From Salinimicrobium sp049680855 (GTDB lineage: Bacteria; Bacteroidota; Bacteroidia; Flavobacteriales; Flavobacteriaceae), in NCBI RefSeq assembly GCF_049680855.1, contig NZ_JBMPGS010000001.1, positions 806,001-870,000 on the forward strand: a stretch of DNA of 64,000 nucleotides, written 5' to 3'. The position numbers were made by a program, and so were the translations under genes. The notes under the pieces were generated by a model. That model was not told the DNA's origin and searched no databases. It was given only the letters and a program-made list of their open reading frames with translations. Below, one piece after another: positions 8,435-17,961 of this stretch. Numbering within the stretch: position 1 is the first letter of the stretch; each line of letters begins with the position of its first letter.

Positions 8435-9067
8435 ATGAAGAAGTTTTTTGTTATTATCGTCCTCTTTGCGCTACCAATTGTGGCTTATCTTTTCTTCGCT
8501 TCAGGGGTCAACAACTTTGCAAAACTTCCTGTGCTTGAAGAAAACATTGGGGATCTGGAGGATTTTAGAACGCTGGAAGGTGAAAAGCTGGTTTTCCAGG
8601 AAAAAATCACACTTCTCGGGTTTTATGGAAACGAACCTTCCCAATACGTGGGAAATGCGTTCAATCTTGCAGAAAAAATTTATAATACTTATTATGAATT
8701 TAATGACTTTCAGTTAGTGGTTGTGGCACCAGAAGAGGCAGCAGAAGAACTAAGGAAAGTGAAGATGGAAATTGGAGAGGTGGCAGATCTTAGCAGTTGG
8801 AAATTTGTCGTGGGGGAACCTAAGGAAATAAAATCTCTCTTTTCGAGTTTAAATACCAACATGAAACTCCATGATGATCTATCGACTCCTCATGTTTTTA
8901 TTATAGATAAAAACGAAAATCTAAGAGGTAGAAGTGATGATGGAGAAGAAGGGAAATTATATGGTTATGATACCGGTTCTGTAGCCGAGCTTAATAATAA
9001 AATGGAGGATGATGTGAAGGTGATCCTCGCAGAATATCGGCTGGCATTGAAGAAATACAATAAATAA
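8435..9067 (+). CDS. SCO-like thioredoxin-fold membrane protein without CxxxC
   Basis: A 210-residue protein anchored by one N-terminal helix (residues 4-22). The rest looks like a thioredoxin-like fold: EKITLLGFYGNEP where SCO proteins have their copper loop, FQLVVVAPEE, WKFVVGEPKEIKSLF, then STPHVFIIDKNENLRGR. Neither the CxxxC pair nor the distal copper-binding His is present; the protein contains no cysteine. It precedes a standard SCO gene by 6 bases, and the two read as a pair. It may be a structural partner in oxidase copper-site assembly. The fold call is by eye. Confidence 0.6.
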   Translation: MKKFFVIIVLFALPIVAYLFFASGVNNFAKLPVLEENIGDLEDFRTLEGEKLVFQEKITLLGFYGNEPSQYVGNAFNLAEKIYNTYYEFNDFQLVVVAPEEAAEELRKVKMEIGEVADLSSWKFVVGEPKEIKSLFSSLNTNMKLHDDLSTPHVFIIDKNENLRGRSDDGEEGKLYGYDTGSVAELNNKMEDDVKVILAEYRLALKKYNK

Positions 9068-9073
9068 TTTAGA

Positions 9074-9811
9074 ATGAAAAACTACTCATATATAGGCATT
9101 TCACTTATCATTTTAATCTTCGGTATTATTTTTATTCCAAGAATTATAGATCGTGTAAGTGAAGGGGATGTGGTTTCCTCAAGTAGATCCAATTCTGCCG
9201 AGGAAAAAGTAAAGGAAAAAATTTCTGGGGAATCACTGGCATATATAGAAGTAAATGGGAAAAGGAAGAAAATACCCCCCTTTAAATTTATAAATCAGGA
9301 AGGGGATACCATTACAAATAAAGATTACGAAGGAAAAGTTTATATAGCTGAATTTTTCTTTACAACCTGCCCCACCATTTGTCCTATTATGAATGAGAAT
9401 TTGGTAAAGGTCCAAAATGAATTTAAAAATGAGGATAATTTTGGAATTGTTTCCTTTACTATAGATCCTCAACATGATACTCCGCAGGTCCTTTCAAGGT
9501 ATGCTGAAGTACATGGCATTGACCACCCCAACTGGAATCTGCTTACAGGAGACAGGAAGGAAATTTATGATTTAGCGAATTCGGGTTTTAATATTTATGC
9601 AGGAGAAGATCCAGATGCGGCCGGTGGTTTTGCACATTCCGGTTATTTCGCATTGATTGACCAGGAAGGTTATGTTAGATCTAGGGTCGATAAATTTGGG
9701 AATCCCATTATTTATTACAGAGGTTCTATAGAGCAGGGAACAGTTGTTGAGCCTGGTGAAGAAGAACCGCAAACTGACATCTTAATTGAAGATGTAAAAA
9801 AATTAATATAA
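9074..9811 (+). CDS. SCO1/SenC family copper chaperone
   Basis: Membrane-anchored protein with a periplasmic thioredoxin fold that delivers copper or reduces the CuA site cysteines of cytochrome oxidase. The 245 residues begin with one helix (about 5-22). The copper motif is TTCPTICP with Cys99 and Cys103, and the third ligand is His188 in GGFAHSGYFALID. FTIDPQHDTP is the conserved strand-loop of the family. It sits between its Cys-less neighbour and DUF420, a typical oxidase assembly block. Confidence 0.93.
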   Translation: MKNYSYIGISLIILIFGIIFIPRIIDRVSEGDVVSSSRSNSAEEKVKEKISGESLAYIEVNGKRKKIPPFKFINQEGDTITNKDYEGKVYIAEFFFTTCPTICPIMNENLVKVQNEFKNEDNFGIVSFTIDPQHDTPQVLSRYAEVHGIDHPNWNLLTGDRKEIYDLANSGFNIYAGEDPDAAGGFAHSGYFALIDQEGYVRSRVDKFGNPIIYYRGSIEQGTVVEPGEEEPQTDILIEDVKKLI

Positions 9812-9812
9812 G

Positions 9813-10346
9813 ATGAGAATGAAATCCAAAGATAGCGTAATGGTGCCAACAATTATTGGCCTTTCTGTGGTTGTGCCGTTACTGGTACTCGTACTTATGT
9901 ACCTGCCCGAGCGCTATAATTTTGTGGGAGCTCAAGTGGGAACATTTCCATTTTTTCACGCAATATTAAATTTTTCGACCGCTCTTTTACTGCTTTCCGG
10001 ATATTTCTTTATGAGGGTAAAAGCCTACAAATGGCATCGTAATGCTATGATTGGAGCATTCGTTCTATCGTCAATTTTCCTTATAAGTTATGTGATATCC
10101 AAAATAAGTAATGATCCTGTGCCTTTTGGTGGAGAAGGACTGGTACGCCCAGTCTATTTCTTTATTTTAATCTCTCATATTGCATTGTCGGCTATTATTG
10201 TTCCCTTAGTGCTTTTCACTATGTACCGCGGACTTACGGGGGAAAATAAAAAACATGCGGCTATTGCCCGCTGGACGTTTCCCATATGGCTTTATGTAGC
10301 AATTACAGGAGTATTGGTATATGTCCTTATGGCTCCCTACTATTAG
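9813..10346 (+). CDS. DUF420 family membrane protein
   Basis: A 177-residue protein with five membrane helices of the DUF420 family, seen near SCO and cytochrome oxidase genes in many bacteria. Conserved histidines appear in FFHAILNF, YKWHRNAMIGAFVLS and ISHIALSAIIVPLVL, which suggests metal or heme handling, though the function is not established. The start ATG is one base after the SCO stop codon, so co-translation is likely. Confidence 0.85.
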   Translation: MRMKSKDSVMVPTIIGLSVVVPLLVLVLMYLPERYNFVGAQVGTFPFFHAILNFSTALLLLSGYFFMRVKAYKWHRNAMIGAFVLSSIFLISYVISKISNDPVPFGGEGLVRPVYFFILISHIALSAIIVPLVLFTMYRGLTGENKKHAAIARWTFPIWLYVAITGVLVYVLMAPYY

Positions 10347-10415
10347 GATTTAAAAATGGGGTTTTTGCACCACTTTTCTGAAGATGGGTAGAAGTTGGTT
10401 AGACTACTGGAAATA

Positions 10416-10652
10416 ATGAAAAAGAAATTTATCTTTTTGTTGCTGATAATTATGCTGCTTCCAATAGCTTCAGAAGCCCAATGTTCTATGTGTCGTGCCG
10501 TCCTGGAAACTGAAACCTCCCAAAATGCAGCGAAAGGAATCAACGATGGAATCATGTACCTAATGGTCTTTCCGTATTTATTGATGGGTGGTGTTGCTTA
10601 TTTCGTATGGCGATCCTTTCAAAATAAGGGTAAAAACCCTCAAAGTTCTTAA
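10416..10652 (+). CDS. Small exported CxxC membrane protein
   Basis: A 78-residue protein starting at ATG 10416, chosen because it opens a signal peptide (MKKKFIFLLLIIMLLPIASEAQ). The mature part begins with CSMCRAV, a CxxC pair, and has one membrane helix (about 47-65). It ends the SCO/DUF420 unit. A CxxC directly after signal cleavage suggests metal or thiol chemistry linked to oxidase assembly, but the family has no known function that I can name. Confidence 0.65.
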   Translation: MKKKFIFLLLIIMLLPIASEAQCSMCRAVLETETSQNAAKGINDGIMYLMVFPYLLMGGVAYFVWRSFQNKGKNPQSS

Positions 10653-10723
10653 AAATAGATTAGTAAAGCTAAATTTTTGAATTTTTGGGATGTATCTTCC
10701 GTATTATTTCATTTTAAATTTAA

Positions 10724-10742
10724 AGGTAATTTCAAATTACCT
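10724..10742. promoter_or_regulatory. 19-bp perfect inverted repeat upstream of efflux operon
   Basis: AGGTAATTT, one central base, AAATTACCT. It lies 72 bases after the CxxC gene and 85 bases before the MacB-type ATPase. The following GCTTTTTGG is too short for a confident terminator, so an operator for the efflux operon is equally likely. Confidence 0.45.
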
Positions 10743-10826
10743 GCTTTTTGGTGTAACATTTATTTGATTTCCTAGTCTTATGAATAGGCCCGCAGTTGGG
10801 TTTGGAAACTTTCATATTCTCACACT

Positions 10827-11528
10827 ATGATAGAAATCAAAGACTTGCATAAATCTTACAAGATGGGAGCTAATTCGCTCCATGTACTAAAAGGGATCAA
10901 CTTTAGTGTGGCCGAGGGAGAGCTTGTTTCTATTATGGGTTCTTCAGGATCTGGGAAATCGACCCTGCTCAACATTTTGGGAATGCTGGATGAAGCCGAT
11001 GAAGGTTCTTATATTTTAGATGGGGTTCCGATTAAAAACCTCAATGAGAAAATAGCGGCACGGTACAGGAATAAGTTTCTGGGCTTCATCTTTCAGTCGT
11101 TCAATCTTATTTCTTATAAAAGTGCTTTAGACAATGTGGCTTTGCCACTTTATTACCAGGGAACAAAACGAAACGAACGAATTGACAAGGCCATGAACTA
11201 TCTTGAAAAAGTGGGTCTTGCAGATTGGGCCGGCCATTTGCCGAACGAACTTTCAGGAGGGCAAAAACAACGGGTGGCCATTGCAAGAGCACTGGCCAGC
11301 GACCCCAAAGTCCTTTTGGCCGATGAACCTACGGGAGCTTTGGACACCAAAACTTCTTATGAAGTAATGGACCTTATCCAGGGAATAAATGATGAAGGAC
11401 GAACCATTTTGGTGGTAACACACGAGCATGACATCGCCCAAATGACCAAACGTATTGTGAACCTGAAGGATGGTTTAATTATAGATGATTCTAAAGTTAA
11501 TCAGGTAAGAGCGCTGGAGAATGTTTGA
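10827..11528 (+). CDS. ABC transporter ATPase, MacB/LolD type
   Basis: A 233-residue ATPase that powers the permeases encoded next. Walker A is GSSGSGKSTLLN, the signature is LSGGQKQRVAIARAL, Walker B is VLLADEPTGALD, and the H-loop is VVTHEHD. This group couples to FtsX-type permeases that act on the periplasmic side (macrolide/peptide efflux or lipoprotein release). The first permease starts 8 bases before its stop. The presence of adaptors and TolC downstream favours efflux. Confidence 0.93.
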   Translation: MIEIKDLHKSYKMGANSLHVLKGINFSVAEGELVSIMGSSGSGKSTLLNILGMLDEADEGSYILDGVPIKNLNEKIAARYRNKFLGFIFQSFNLISYKSALDNVALPLYYQGTKRNERIDKAMNYLEKVGLADWAGHLPNELSGGQKQRVAIARALASDPKVLLADEPTGALDTKTSYEVMDLIQGINDEGRTILVVTHEHDIAQMTKRIVNLKDGLIIDDSKVNQVRALENV

Positions 11529-12765
11529 TCTTGAACGTTGGCAGGAAATTTTTGATACCATTGGTAAGAACAAGTTGCGTACTTTTTTAACCGGTCTTTC
11601 GGTGGCCTCCGGTATTTTTATTCTGGTTGTATTACTGGGGATAGGAGAGGGTATGAAAAATGGCATTTCTTCAGAATTTGAAGGAGATGCTGCGAATATT
11701 CTTTATGTATGGACTGGGGTTACATCTAAAGAATTTAAAGGGCTTAATCCCGGGCGAAGAATCCAGATGAAAAATGAGGATTTTAATTTCGCTACCGAAA
11801 AACACCAGGATGAGCTGGAATATAAATCTTCGGTATTCAGAATTTGGAATGGTATAGTCACTTATAAAAAAGAAACCGGTTCTTATCGTGTAGAAGGAGT
11901 GCTTCCAGATTACCAGTTCCTGGAGAATAGCAATATGGTGGCGGGAAGGTTTATCAATTATAAAGATCAGGAGAATTTTGAAAAGGTGGTGGTTATAGGA
12001 AATAAGGTGAAAACCGACCTTTTTAAAGATAATAATCCTATTGGTGAATATATTCAGGTTTCAGACATTAACTTCAAGGTCGTAGGGGTTTTTACAGATC
12101 CGGGAGGAGAAAGAGAAGAGACGCGTGTGTACCTTCCGCTGTCTGCTGCTCAACGCGTCTTTAGCGGCGCTAATAATATAGGGAACCTTGCTTTTACCCT
12201 CCAAAAGGAAGATAATTTTGAGGCCGCACTTGCTGCTTCGGAAAAATTTTCCGCAGAACTTGAGCAATATTTAAAAGAGCGTCACACCATTGCACCAGAT
12301 GATAATAGTGCGGTAACGGTGAACAATTCTCTTGAAAATGCCAAAAGGTTTTATGACCTGATGGATATGATTAAATTCTTTTTCTGGGGGGTAGGTATTT
12401 GTACGATCATCGCGGGAATCGTTGGCGTGAGTAATATTATGTTGATCATCGTGAAGGAACGTACGCGAGAAATAGGGGTTCGAAAAGCCCTGGGGGCAGA
12501 ACCTCTTTCTATCGTGGGAATGGTGTTGCATGAATCAATTTTTGTAACAGCAATCGCCGGTTTTGCCGGACTTATTTTTAGCCTTGCCCTGTTGGAATTT
12601 GTAGGTCCGCTAATTGAAACCCAATATATCGCCAACCCTTCCATTGATTTTAGGGTTGCGGTCACCACTGTTTTTATCCTGATTATAGCAGGTGCGCTTG
12701 CAGGCTTTTTTCCTGCCTGGAGAGCGGCCCGTATTAAACCTATTGTAGCACTTAGAGACGAGTAA
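11521..12765 (+). CDS. ABC transporter permease, MacB type (first)
   Basis: A 414-residue permease with the MacB layout: one N-terminal helix (about 21-43), a large periplasmic MacB_PCD domain (about 45-270), and three C-terminal helices with an FtsX domain (about 280-410). It contains the conserved ISNIMLIIVKERTREIGVRKALGA-type coupling segment after helix 2 (here VSNIMLIIVKERTREIGVRK). It overlaps the ATPase gene and ends 1 base before the second permease gene. Confidence 0.92.
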   Translation: MFDLERWQEIFDTIGKNKLRTFLTGLSVASGIFILVVLLGIGEGMKNGISSEFEGDAANILYVWTGVTSKEFKGLNPGRRIQMKNEDFNFATEKHQDELEYKSSVFRIWNGIVTYKKETGSYRVEGVLPDYQFLENSNMVAGRFINYKDQENFEKVVVIGNKVKTDLFKDNNPIGEYIQVSDINFKVVGVFTDPGGEREETRVYLPLSAAQRVFSGANNIGNLAFTLQKEDNFEAALAASEKFSAELEQYLKERHTIAPDDNSAVTVNNSLENAKRFYDLMDMIKFFFWGVGICTIIAGIVGVSNIMLIIVKERTREIGVRKALGAEPLSIVGMVLHESIFVTAIAGFAGLIFSLALLEFVGPLIETQYIANPSIDFRVAVTTVFILIIAGALAGFFPAWRAARIKPIVALRDE

Positions 12766-12766
12766 T

Positions 12767-14032
12767 ATGTTTAGCAGAGATAAATGGAGTGAAATAATTG
12801 AAGCGCTGAGCTCAAACTGGTTCAGGACTCTGCTCACTGCTTTTGGTGTGCTTTGGGGTATCTTTATTCTTGTTATTCTGCTTGCTGCAGGAAAAGGTCT
12901 GGAAAACGGTGTGAAACAGGGATTTGGAGGGATTGCAACAAATACCATGTTTATGTGGAGTCAAACCGCATCAAAACCTTACAAAGGTTTACCTAAAGGA
13001 AGACGCTATAATTTTAAGACAGATGATGTAACGGCGATTAAAGAAGCTGTTCCGAATTTGCGCTTCGTTTCTCCCCGCAACCAGTTAGGTGGTTTTGGAG
13101 GGACAAATAATGTGGTAAGAGGATTGTATACCGGTGCATTTAATGTCTACGGAGATTATCCTGAAATTATTCAGCAGGAACCAATGGACATTACTTCCGG
13201 GAGGTTTGTAAATTACTCAGACATTAAGGATAAGAGGAAAGTAGCGGTCATAGGAGAGGGTGTTCGCAGCACCATGTATGATAAAGGGGAAGAAGTTCTT
13301 GGAACCTATATCAAGATCAATGGAGTGAACTTCATGGTAATTGGTACTTATAAAAAAGTGGGTAACAATGGTGGAAACGCAGAGGAAGCTCAAAAGGAAA
13401 TTTATGTACCCTTTACCTCTTTTTCCCAGGCTTTCAACCGCGGAAATAATGTGGGCTGGATGGCAATTACTGCACAAGATGGCTCTTCCATTACCAGCCT
13501 TAAAGGGAAAATTCTTGATCTAATGAAATCCCGTCACTCAATTCACCCTGAGGATGACAGGGCAGTAGGAAATTTTGATCTTTATGAAGAGTTCAACAAA
13601 GTGAATGGCCTTTTTATAGCATTAAAGGCGGTGGCTTATTTTGTAGGCGTATTGGTATTACTTTCCGGTATTATTGGAATTAGTAATATCATGCTTATTG
13701 TTGTAAAGGAAAGAACTAATGAAATTGGTGTGAGAAGAGCCCTTGGGGCAAGTCCGTGGTCAATTAGGGGGCAGATCCTTATGGAATCCATTTTCCTTAC
13801 GATTATTTCGGGAATGGCAGGCATCGTCCTGGCCACGGGAGTTATTTATCTTATCAATTATGCAATGAGCGGCATGGACACTTCAGAAATGATGTTTGCT
13901 AATCCAAGTGTTGATCTTGGGGTAGTGCTAACCGCTCTCGGAATTCTAGTTTTCTCCGGATTGCTGGCAGGATTAATTCCGGCGCAAAATGCCATAAAGA
14001 TTAAACCTGTAGATGCCCTTAGAACAGAATAA
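12767..14032 (+). CDS. ABC transporter permease, MacB type (second)
   Basis: A 421-residue paralogue of the preceding permease with the same topology and the coupling segment ISNIMLIVVKERTNEIGVRR. Two non-identical permeases with a single separate ATPase suggest a heterodimeric MacB-like transporter, whereas classical MacB fuses ATPase and permease and forms homodimers. The adaptor gene begins 39 bases on. Confidence 0.92.
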   Translation: MFSRDKWSEIIEALSSNWFRTLLTAFGVLWGIFILVILLAAGKGLENGVKQGFGGIATNTMFMWSQTASKPYKGLPKGRRYNFKTDDVTAIKEAVPNLRFVSPRNQLGGFGGTNNVVRGLYTGAFNVYGDYPEIIQQEPMDITSGRFVNYSDIKDKRKVAVIGEGVRSTMYDKGEEVLGTYIKINGVNFMVIGTYKKVGNNGGNAEEAQKEIYVPFTSFSQAFNRGNNVGWMAITAQDGSSITSLKGKILDLMKSRHSIHPEDDRAVGNFDLYEEFNKVNGLFIALKAVAYFVGVLVLLSGIIGISNIMLIVVKERTNEIGVRRALGASPWSIRGQILMESIFLTIISGMAGIVLATGVIYLINYAMSGMDTSEMMFANPSVDLGVVLTALGILVFSGLLAGLIPAQNAIKIKPVDALRTE

Positions 14033-14071
14033 TTAAGAAATCAAAAAACGAAAAATTAATACCATCAAGAA

Positions 14072-15187
14072 ATGAAAAAAGCTGTAACCATTATTGTGCT
14101 AGTGCTAATAGCAGTTTCCTTTGTAGGGGCACTTTATTACCTGTATCAAAAAAATCAGGAGGACCCTACAGTGTATGAAACCGAACAGGCCGCAGTACAT
14201 ACTATTGTTAAGAAGACGGTAGCCACAGGAAACATTGTTCCAAAGGAGGAAGTTCTTATTAAACCAAATATTTCAGGAATCATCGACGAAATATATATTG
14301 AAGCAGGAAATAGGGTGAAAGCCGGTGATTTGATTGCAAAGATCAGGGTTATTCCTAATGTTTCTTCTCTTCAAAGTGCAAAGGACGCAGTTCTTACCGC
14401 TAAAATTAATCTGGATAATGAGCAGAAGAATTTTGAAAGACAAAAGTCTTTGTATGATAAAGGAGTGATTTCAGCAAATGACTATGACAATGCGGAAGCT
14501 GCTTTTAGAAGAGCTCAACAAAACCACAGGTCGGCGGAGCAAAACTTCGAAATTGTACAAACGGGTACAACAAGCGGCATTGGAAGTGCAGCCAATACCC
14601 TTATTAGATCTACCGTCGAGGGAATGGTGCTCGACGTGCCTGTAAAGGAAGGTAACCAGGTGATTGAAAGTAATAACTTTAATGATGGTACTACTTTAGC
14701 CACCCTGGCAGATGTGAATGAAATGATTTTTGAAGGAAAAGTAGATGAAAGCGAAGTAGGGAAAATTAAAGAAAACCTTCCATTGGAAGTAACTGTAGGA
14801 GCTATTGAGAACAAAACCTTTAATGCGGTACTAGATTATATTGCTCCAAAAGGAGTGGATGAAAACGGCGCCATTCAGTTTGAAATCAAAGGAACTCTCG
14901 ATAAGGCTGATACTACTTTTATTAGAGCAGGGCTTAGTGCCAACGCCTCAATAATTTTGGCAAGGGCAGACGAAGTACTTGCTATTAGCGAGGCATTGAT
15001 TCAATTTGACCCTAAAACCCAGCAACCTTATGTGGAAATAGAAAACGGAGATCAGAATTTTGAACGCCGGGATATTGAATTAGGAATAAGTGATGGAATT
15101 TATGTAGAGGTTAAAAATGGCATTTCTAAAGAAGATAAAATAAAAGTATGGAATCAGATCAAGCCTGCAGTTGCACTTTCGAACTAG
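14072..15187 (+). CDS. Periplasmic adaptor (HlyD/MacA type), first
   Basis: A 371-residue membrane-fusion protein with an N-terminal anchor helix (about 4-24), a lipoyl-like half at about 65-95 (GIIDEIYIEAGNRVKAGDLIAKI), an alpha-helical hairpin (about 100-165), and a beta-barrel/membrane-proximal region. It links an inner-membrane transporter to a TolC channel. It lies between the second permease and the TolC gene in the same operon. Confidence 0.9.
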   Translation: MKKAVTIIVLVLIAVSFVGALYYLYQKNQEDPTVYETEQAAVHTIVKKTVATGNIVPKEEVLIKPNISGIIDEIYIEAGNRVKAGDLIAKIRVIPNVSSLQSAKDAVLTAKINLDNEQKNFERQKSLYDKGVISANDYDNAEAAFRRAQQNHRSAEQNFEIVQTGTTSGIGSAANTLIRSTVEGMVLDVPVKEGNQVIESNNFNDGTTLATLADVNEMIFEGKVDESEVGKIKENLPLEVTVGAIENKTFNAVLDYIAPKGVDENGAIQFEIKGTLDKADTTFIRAGLSANASIILARADEVLAISEALIQFDPKTQQPYVEIENGDQNFERRDIELGISDGIYVEVKNGISKEDKIKVWNQIKPAVALSN

Positions 15188-15248
15188 TTCTAAAATTAAT
15201 CTGTAACAACTTCAACCTTTGTTAGACATATCTTTCACAACCACTATT

Positions 15249-16685
15249 ATGAGAAAAATTATATTGTCAGCATTTTTTCTTTCCTTCGGAATTGTTTTAA
15301 ATGCACAAGATAAAGAATGGACCCTCCGGGAATGTATAGAATATGCCCTCGAGCACAACATTTCTATAAAACAATCTGAACTGGAAACCCAATTGGCGGA
15401 TGTTGAGAAACTTGATGCCATAGGTAACTTTCTTCCGAACATTAATGCTTCAGCATCTAATTCCTGGAATACAGGTTTAACAACAAATATTACTACGGGT
15501 GTTCTTCAAACCCAAACTACCAGGAACTTTTCTGCAGGGGTTATCGCCAGTATGACTCTTTTTGATGGTCTGCGAAATTTCAAGCAGTATCAAAGGGCAA
15601 AGATGTCCCGCCTCGCAAGCCAGTATTCCCTGGAATTGATGAAAGATGATATCGCATTATTTGTAGCTAATTCGTACCTCGAAGTGCTTTTTAATAAAGA
15701 AACAGTCAAATTGTTGCTGGCACAACATGAAGTAACCATGGAGCAATTAGAGAGAACTGAAGATCTTGTTGAAGCGGGATCGCTCCCCGAAGGAGATCTT
15801 TTAGAATTAAAAGCCACTGCTGCAAACGAAGAACAAAGCATCATTGTCGCTCAAAATGCAGTGAGAATATCTCTTATTGCCCTGGCACAAACACTTCTCA
15901 TTGAAGATTACGAGAATTTTGACGTTGTAGACCGAGATTATGATGTTATTGGCAATGAGGTGCTTATGAATTCTGTAGATCAAATTATAGATCGTGCAGA
16001 AGAAGAAAGATTTGAGGTGAAAGTTGCAGAACAAAATCTGGGAATTGCTGAAAAAGATGTGGAGATTGCACGCGGTGCATATTACCCCACATTAGGGGCA
16101 TTTTTCAACTATAATACCAGGGAATCTGGTGCCGGAAGGCTAAGATCGGGAGGTCTTGATCCTAATGAACCTTACAGGCAGATTGGTTTTGTAGAAGGAA
16201 CTGAAGAAATTGTAGTAGCGCCTAATAATGTAACAGAAATAGGAAATCCGTTGCCATTTTTCGAGCAACTTCAATTGAACGATGGTATAAGTTATGGCGT
16301 GCAGCTCAATATTCCTGTTTTAAATGGCTTTTCTGCAAGAAATAATGTGAAAAGAAATGAGATAGCAGTAGAAATGGCAGAATATCGCCTTGAGCAAACC
16401 AAGCTGGATCTTGAGGCCAATGTGTACCAGGCCTATGTTGATGCCGAAGGAGCATTAAAAGCATATGAAGCAGCATTAGTTGCACAAGAGGCTCAGGAAT
16501 TGGCTTACGACTATGCTACCGAAAGGTACAATGTGGGGCTTACTAATGCCTTCGATTTTAGTCAGGCCACCTTCAATCTGGCGAATGCAAGGAGTGAAGT
16601 AATTCGAGCAAAATTCGATTATATTTTTAAATTAAAAGTTTTGGAACTGTATTTTGGTGTACCCGTCACCGAACTTAAATTTTAG
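15249..16685 (+). CDS. TolC family outer-membrane efflux protein
   Basis: Outer-membrane exit duct of the efflux system. The ATG at 15249 is used because it opens the signal peptide MRKIILSAFFLSFGIVLNAQ; a longer frame from 15219 adds nothing recognisable. The 478 residues show two repeated OEP halves with WTLRECIEYALEHN at the start and long amphipathic helices (for example LEQTKLDLEANVYQAYVDAE). Its placement between two adaptor genes is notable. Confidence 0.93.
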   Translation: MRKIILSAFFLSFGIVLNAQDKEWTLRECIEYALEHNISIKQSELETQLADVEKLDAIGNFLPNINASASNSWNTGLTTNITTGVLQTQTTRNFSAGVIASMTLFDGLRNFKQYQRAKMSRLASQYSLELMKDDIALFVANSYLEVLFNKETVKLLLAQHEVTMEQLERTEDLVEAGSLPEGDLLELKATAANEEQSIIVAQNAVRISLIALAQTLLIEDYENFDVVDRDYDVIGNEVLMNSVDQIIDRAEEERFEVKVAEQNLGIAEKDVEIARGAYYPTLGAFFNYNTRESGAGRLRSGGLDPNEPYRQIGFVEGTEEIVVAPNNVTEIGNPLPFFEQLQLNDGISYGVQLNIPVLNGFSARNNVKRNEIAVEMAEYRLEQTKLDLEANVYQAYVDAEGALKAYEAALVAQEAQELAYDYATERYNVGLTNAFDFSQATFNLANARSEVIRAKFDYIFKLKVLELYFGVPVTELKF

Positions 16686-16688
16686 ACC

Positions 16689-17951
16689 ATGAATAAAAAG
16701 ACCTTATATATTATTATAGGTATTGCTTTAGTTGTTATTGTTCTCCTGATAGTTGGAAAAAAAGCCGGCTGGTTTGGGAAGACTGGTAATTTTAAAGAAG
16801 TTGAAGTCACCGAGATTGCACTTATCGATATCGTAGAGACTGTATCTGCAACCGGGAAAATTCAGCCCGAGGTAGAAGTAATGCTTTCTTCTGAGGTTTC
16901 TGGCGAGATCATTGAACTTCCTGTTAAAGAAGGGCAGCAAGTACAAAAAGGCGATCTGCTGGTTCGTGTTAATCCAGATATTTATGAATCCAACCTGGCA
17001 CGATCGCAGGCCGGACTTCAAAATGTTCGTGCAGGATTATCACAGGCCGAAGCCAGTCTTAGAGAAGCAAAATCAAACTACGAAAGAAATCATCAATTGT
17101 TTGAAAAAGGGATCATTTCAAAAGCTGAATGGGATCGAATTGTATCGGCCTATGAAGTCGCACAGGCAAATCAACAGTCGGCATATTACAATGTACAAAG
17201 TGCTGCTGCCAGTGTAAACGAGGCAAGGGAAAACCTGGGGCGTACCAATATCTATGCCCCCATGACAGGTACGATTTCTTCTCTTTCTGCAGAATTGGGA
17301 GAAAGGGTGGTTGGAACACAGCAAATGGCAGGAACCGAGATCCTTCGGGTGGCAGATCTTTCAGAAATGGAAGTAGAAGTAGATGTTAATGAAAATGACA
17401 TTGTAAAAGTTTCTATTGGAGATTCTACAATTGTTGAGGTTGACGCTTACCTGGGGCAGGAATTCAAAGGACTGGTGACAGAAATTTCAAACTCGGCCAA
17501 TTCTGCTTTAACTGCAGATCAAGTGACTAATTTCAAGGTGAAGGTAAGAATCCTTGAGGAATCCTACAGTCATCTTACCGAAGGAAAAGCAGAGAATTAT
17601 TCCCCTTTTCGCCCGGGAATGACCGCTACCGTAGATATTATTACTAATCGAATGGATAATGTAGTTGGAGTTCCTATTAGTGCAATAGTAATTAAAAATG
17701 ACACTTCTTCCGCGGCTTCGGAATCAGCAGAGAGACTGGAAGCAGTTTTTGTAAAACAAGGTGAAGAAGCAGAACTTATATATGTTGAAACCGGTATTCA
17801 GGATGATCAGAACATCGAAATCACCAGCGGACTGGAAGAAGGAGAAATGGTGATTACCGGCCCTTATTCTACCGTGACAAAAACGTTGAAATCTGGAGAT
17901 AAGATAGAGGTAACAGAAACGAAAGAACTCGCAGCATCTACCAGGAACTAA
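16689..17951 (+). CDS. Periplasmic adaptor (HlyD/MacA type), second
   Basis: A 420-residue membrane-fusion protein with an anchor helix (about 5-23), a lipoyl domain (SGEIIELPVKEGQQVQKGDLL and INIYAPMTGTISSL-like halves), a helical hairpin (about 95-165), and C-terminal barrel domains. It is closer to MacA than the first adaptor by its overall length and by the GMTATVDIITNR segment. It starts 3 bases after the TolC stop, so all six genes from 10827 probably form one transcript. Confidence 0.9.
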   Translation: MNKKTLYIIIGIALVVIVLLIVGKKAGWFGKTGNFKEVEVTEIALIDIVETVSATGKIQPEVEVMLSSEVSGEIIELPVKEGQQVQKGDLLVRVNPDIYESNLARSQAGLQNVRAGLSQAEASLREAKSNYERNHQLFEKGIISKAEWDRIVSAYEVAQANQQSAYYNVQSAAASVNEARENLGRTNIYAPMTGTISSLSAELGERVVGTQQMAGTEILRVADLSEMEVEVDVNENDIVKVSIGDSTIVEVDAYLGQEFKGLVTEISNSANSALTADQVTNFKVKVRILEESYSHLTEGKAENYSPFRPGMTATVDIITNRMDNVVGVPISAIVIKNDTSSAASESAERLEAVFVKQGEEAELIYVETGIQDDQNIEITSGLEEGEMVITGPYSTVTKTLKSGDKIEVTETKELAASTRN

Positions 17952-17961
17952 ATCTAAGGAA

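Noticed and set aside
12271..12668. Antisense frames inside the first MacB-type permease
   Set aside because: Overlap the conserved FtsX segment of the real gene; no signal or motif of their own.
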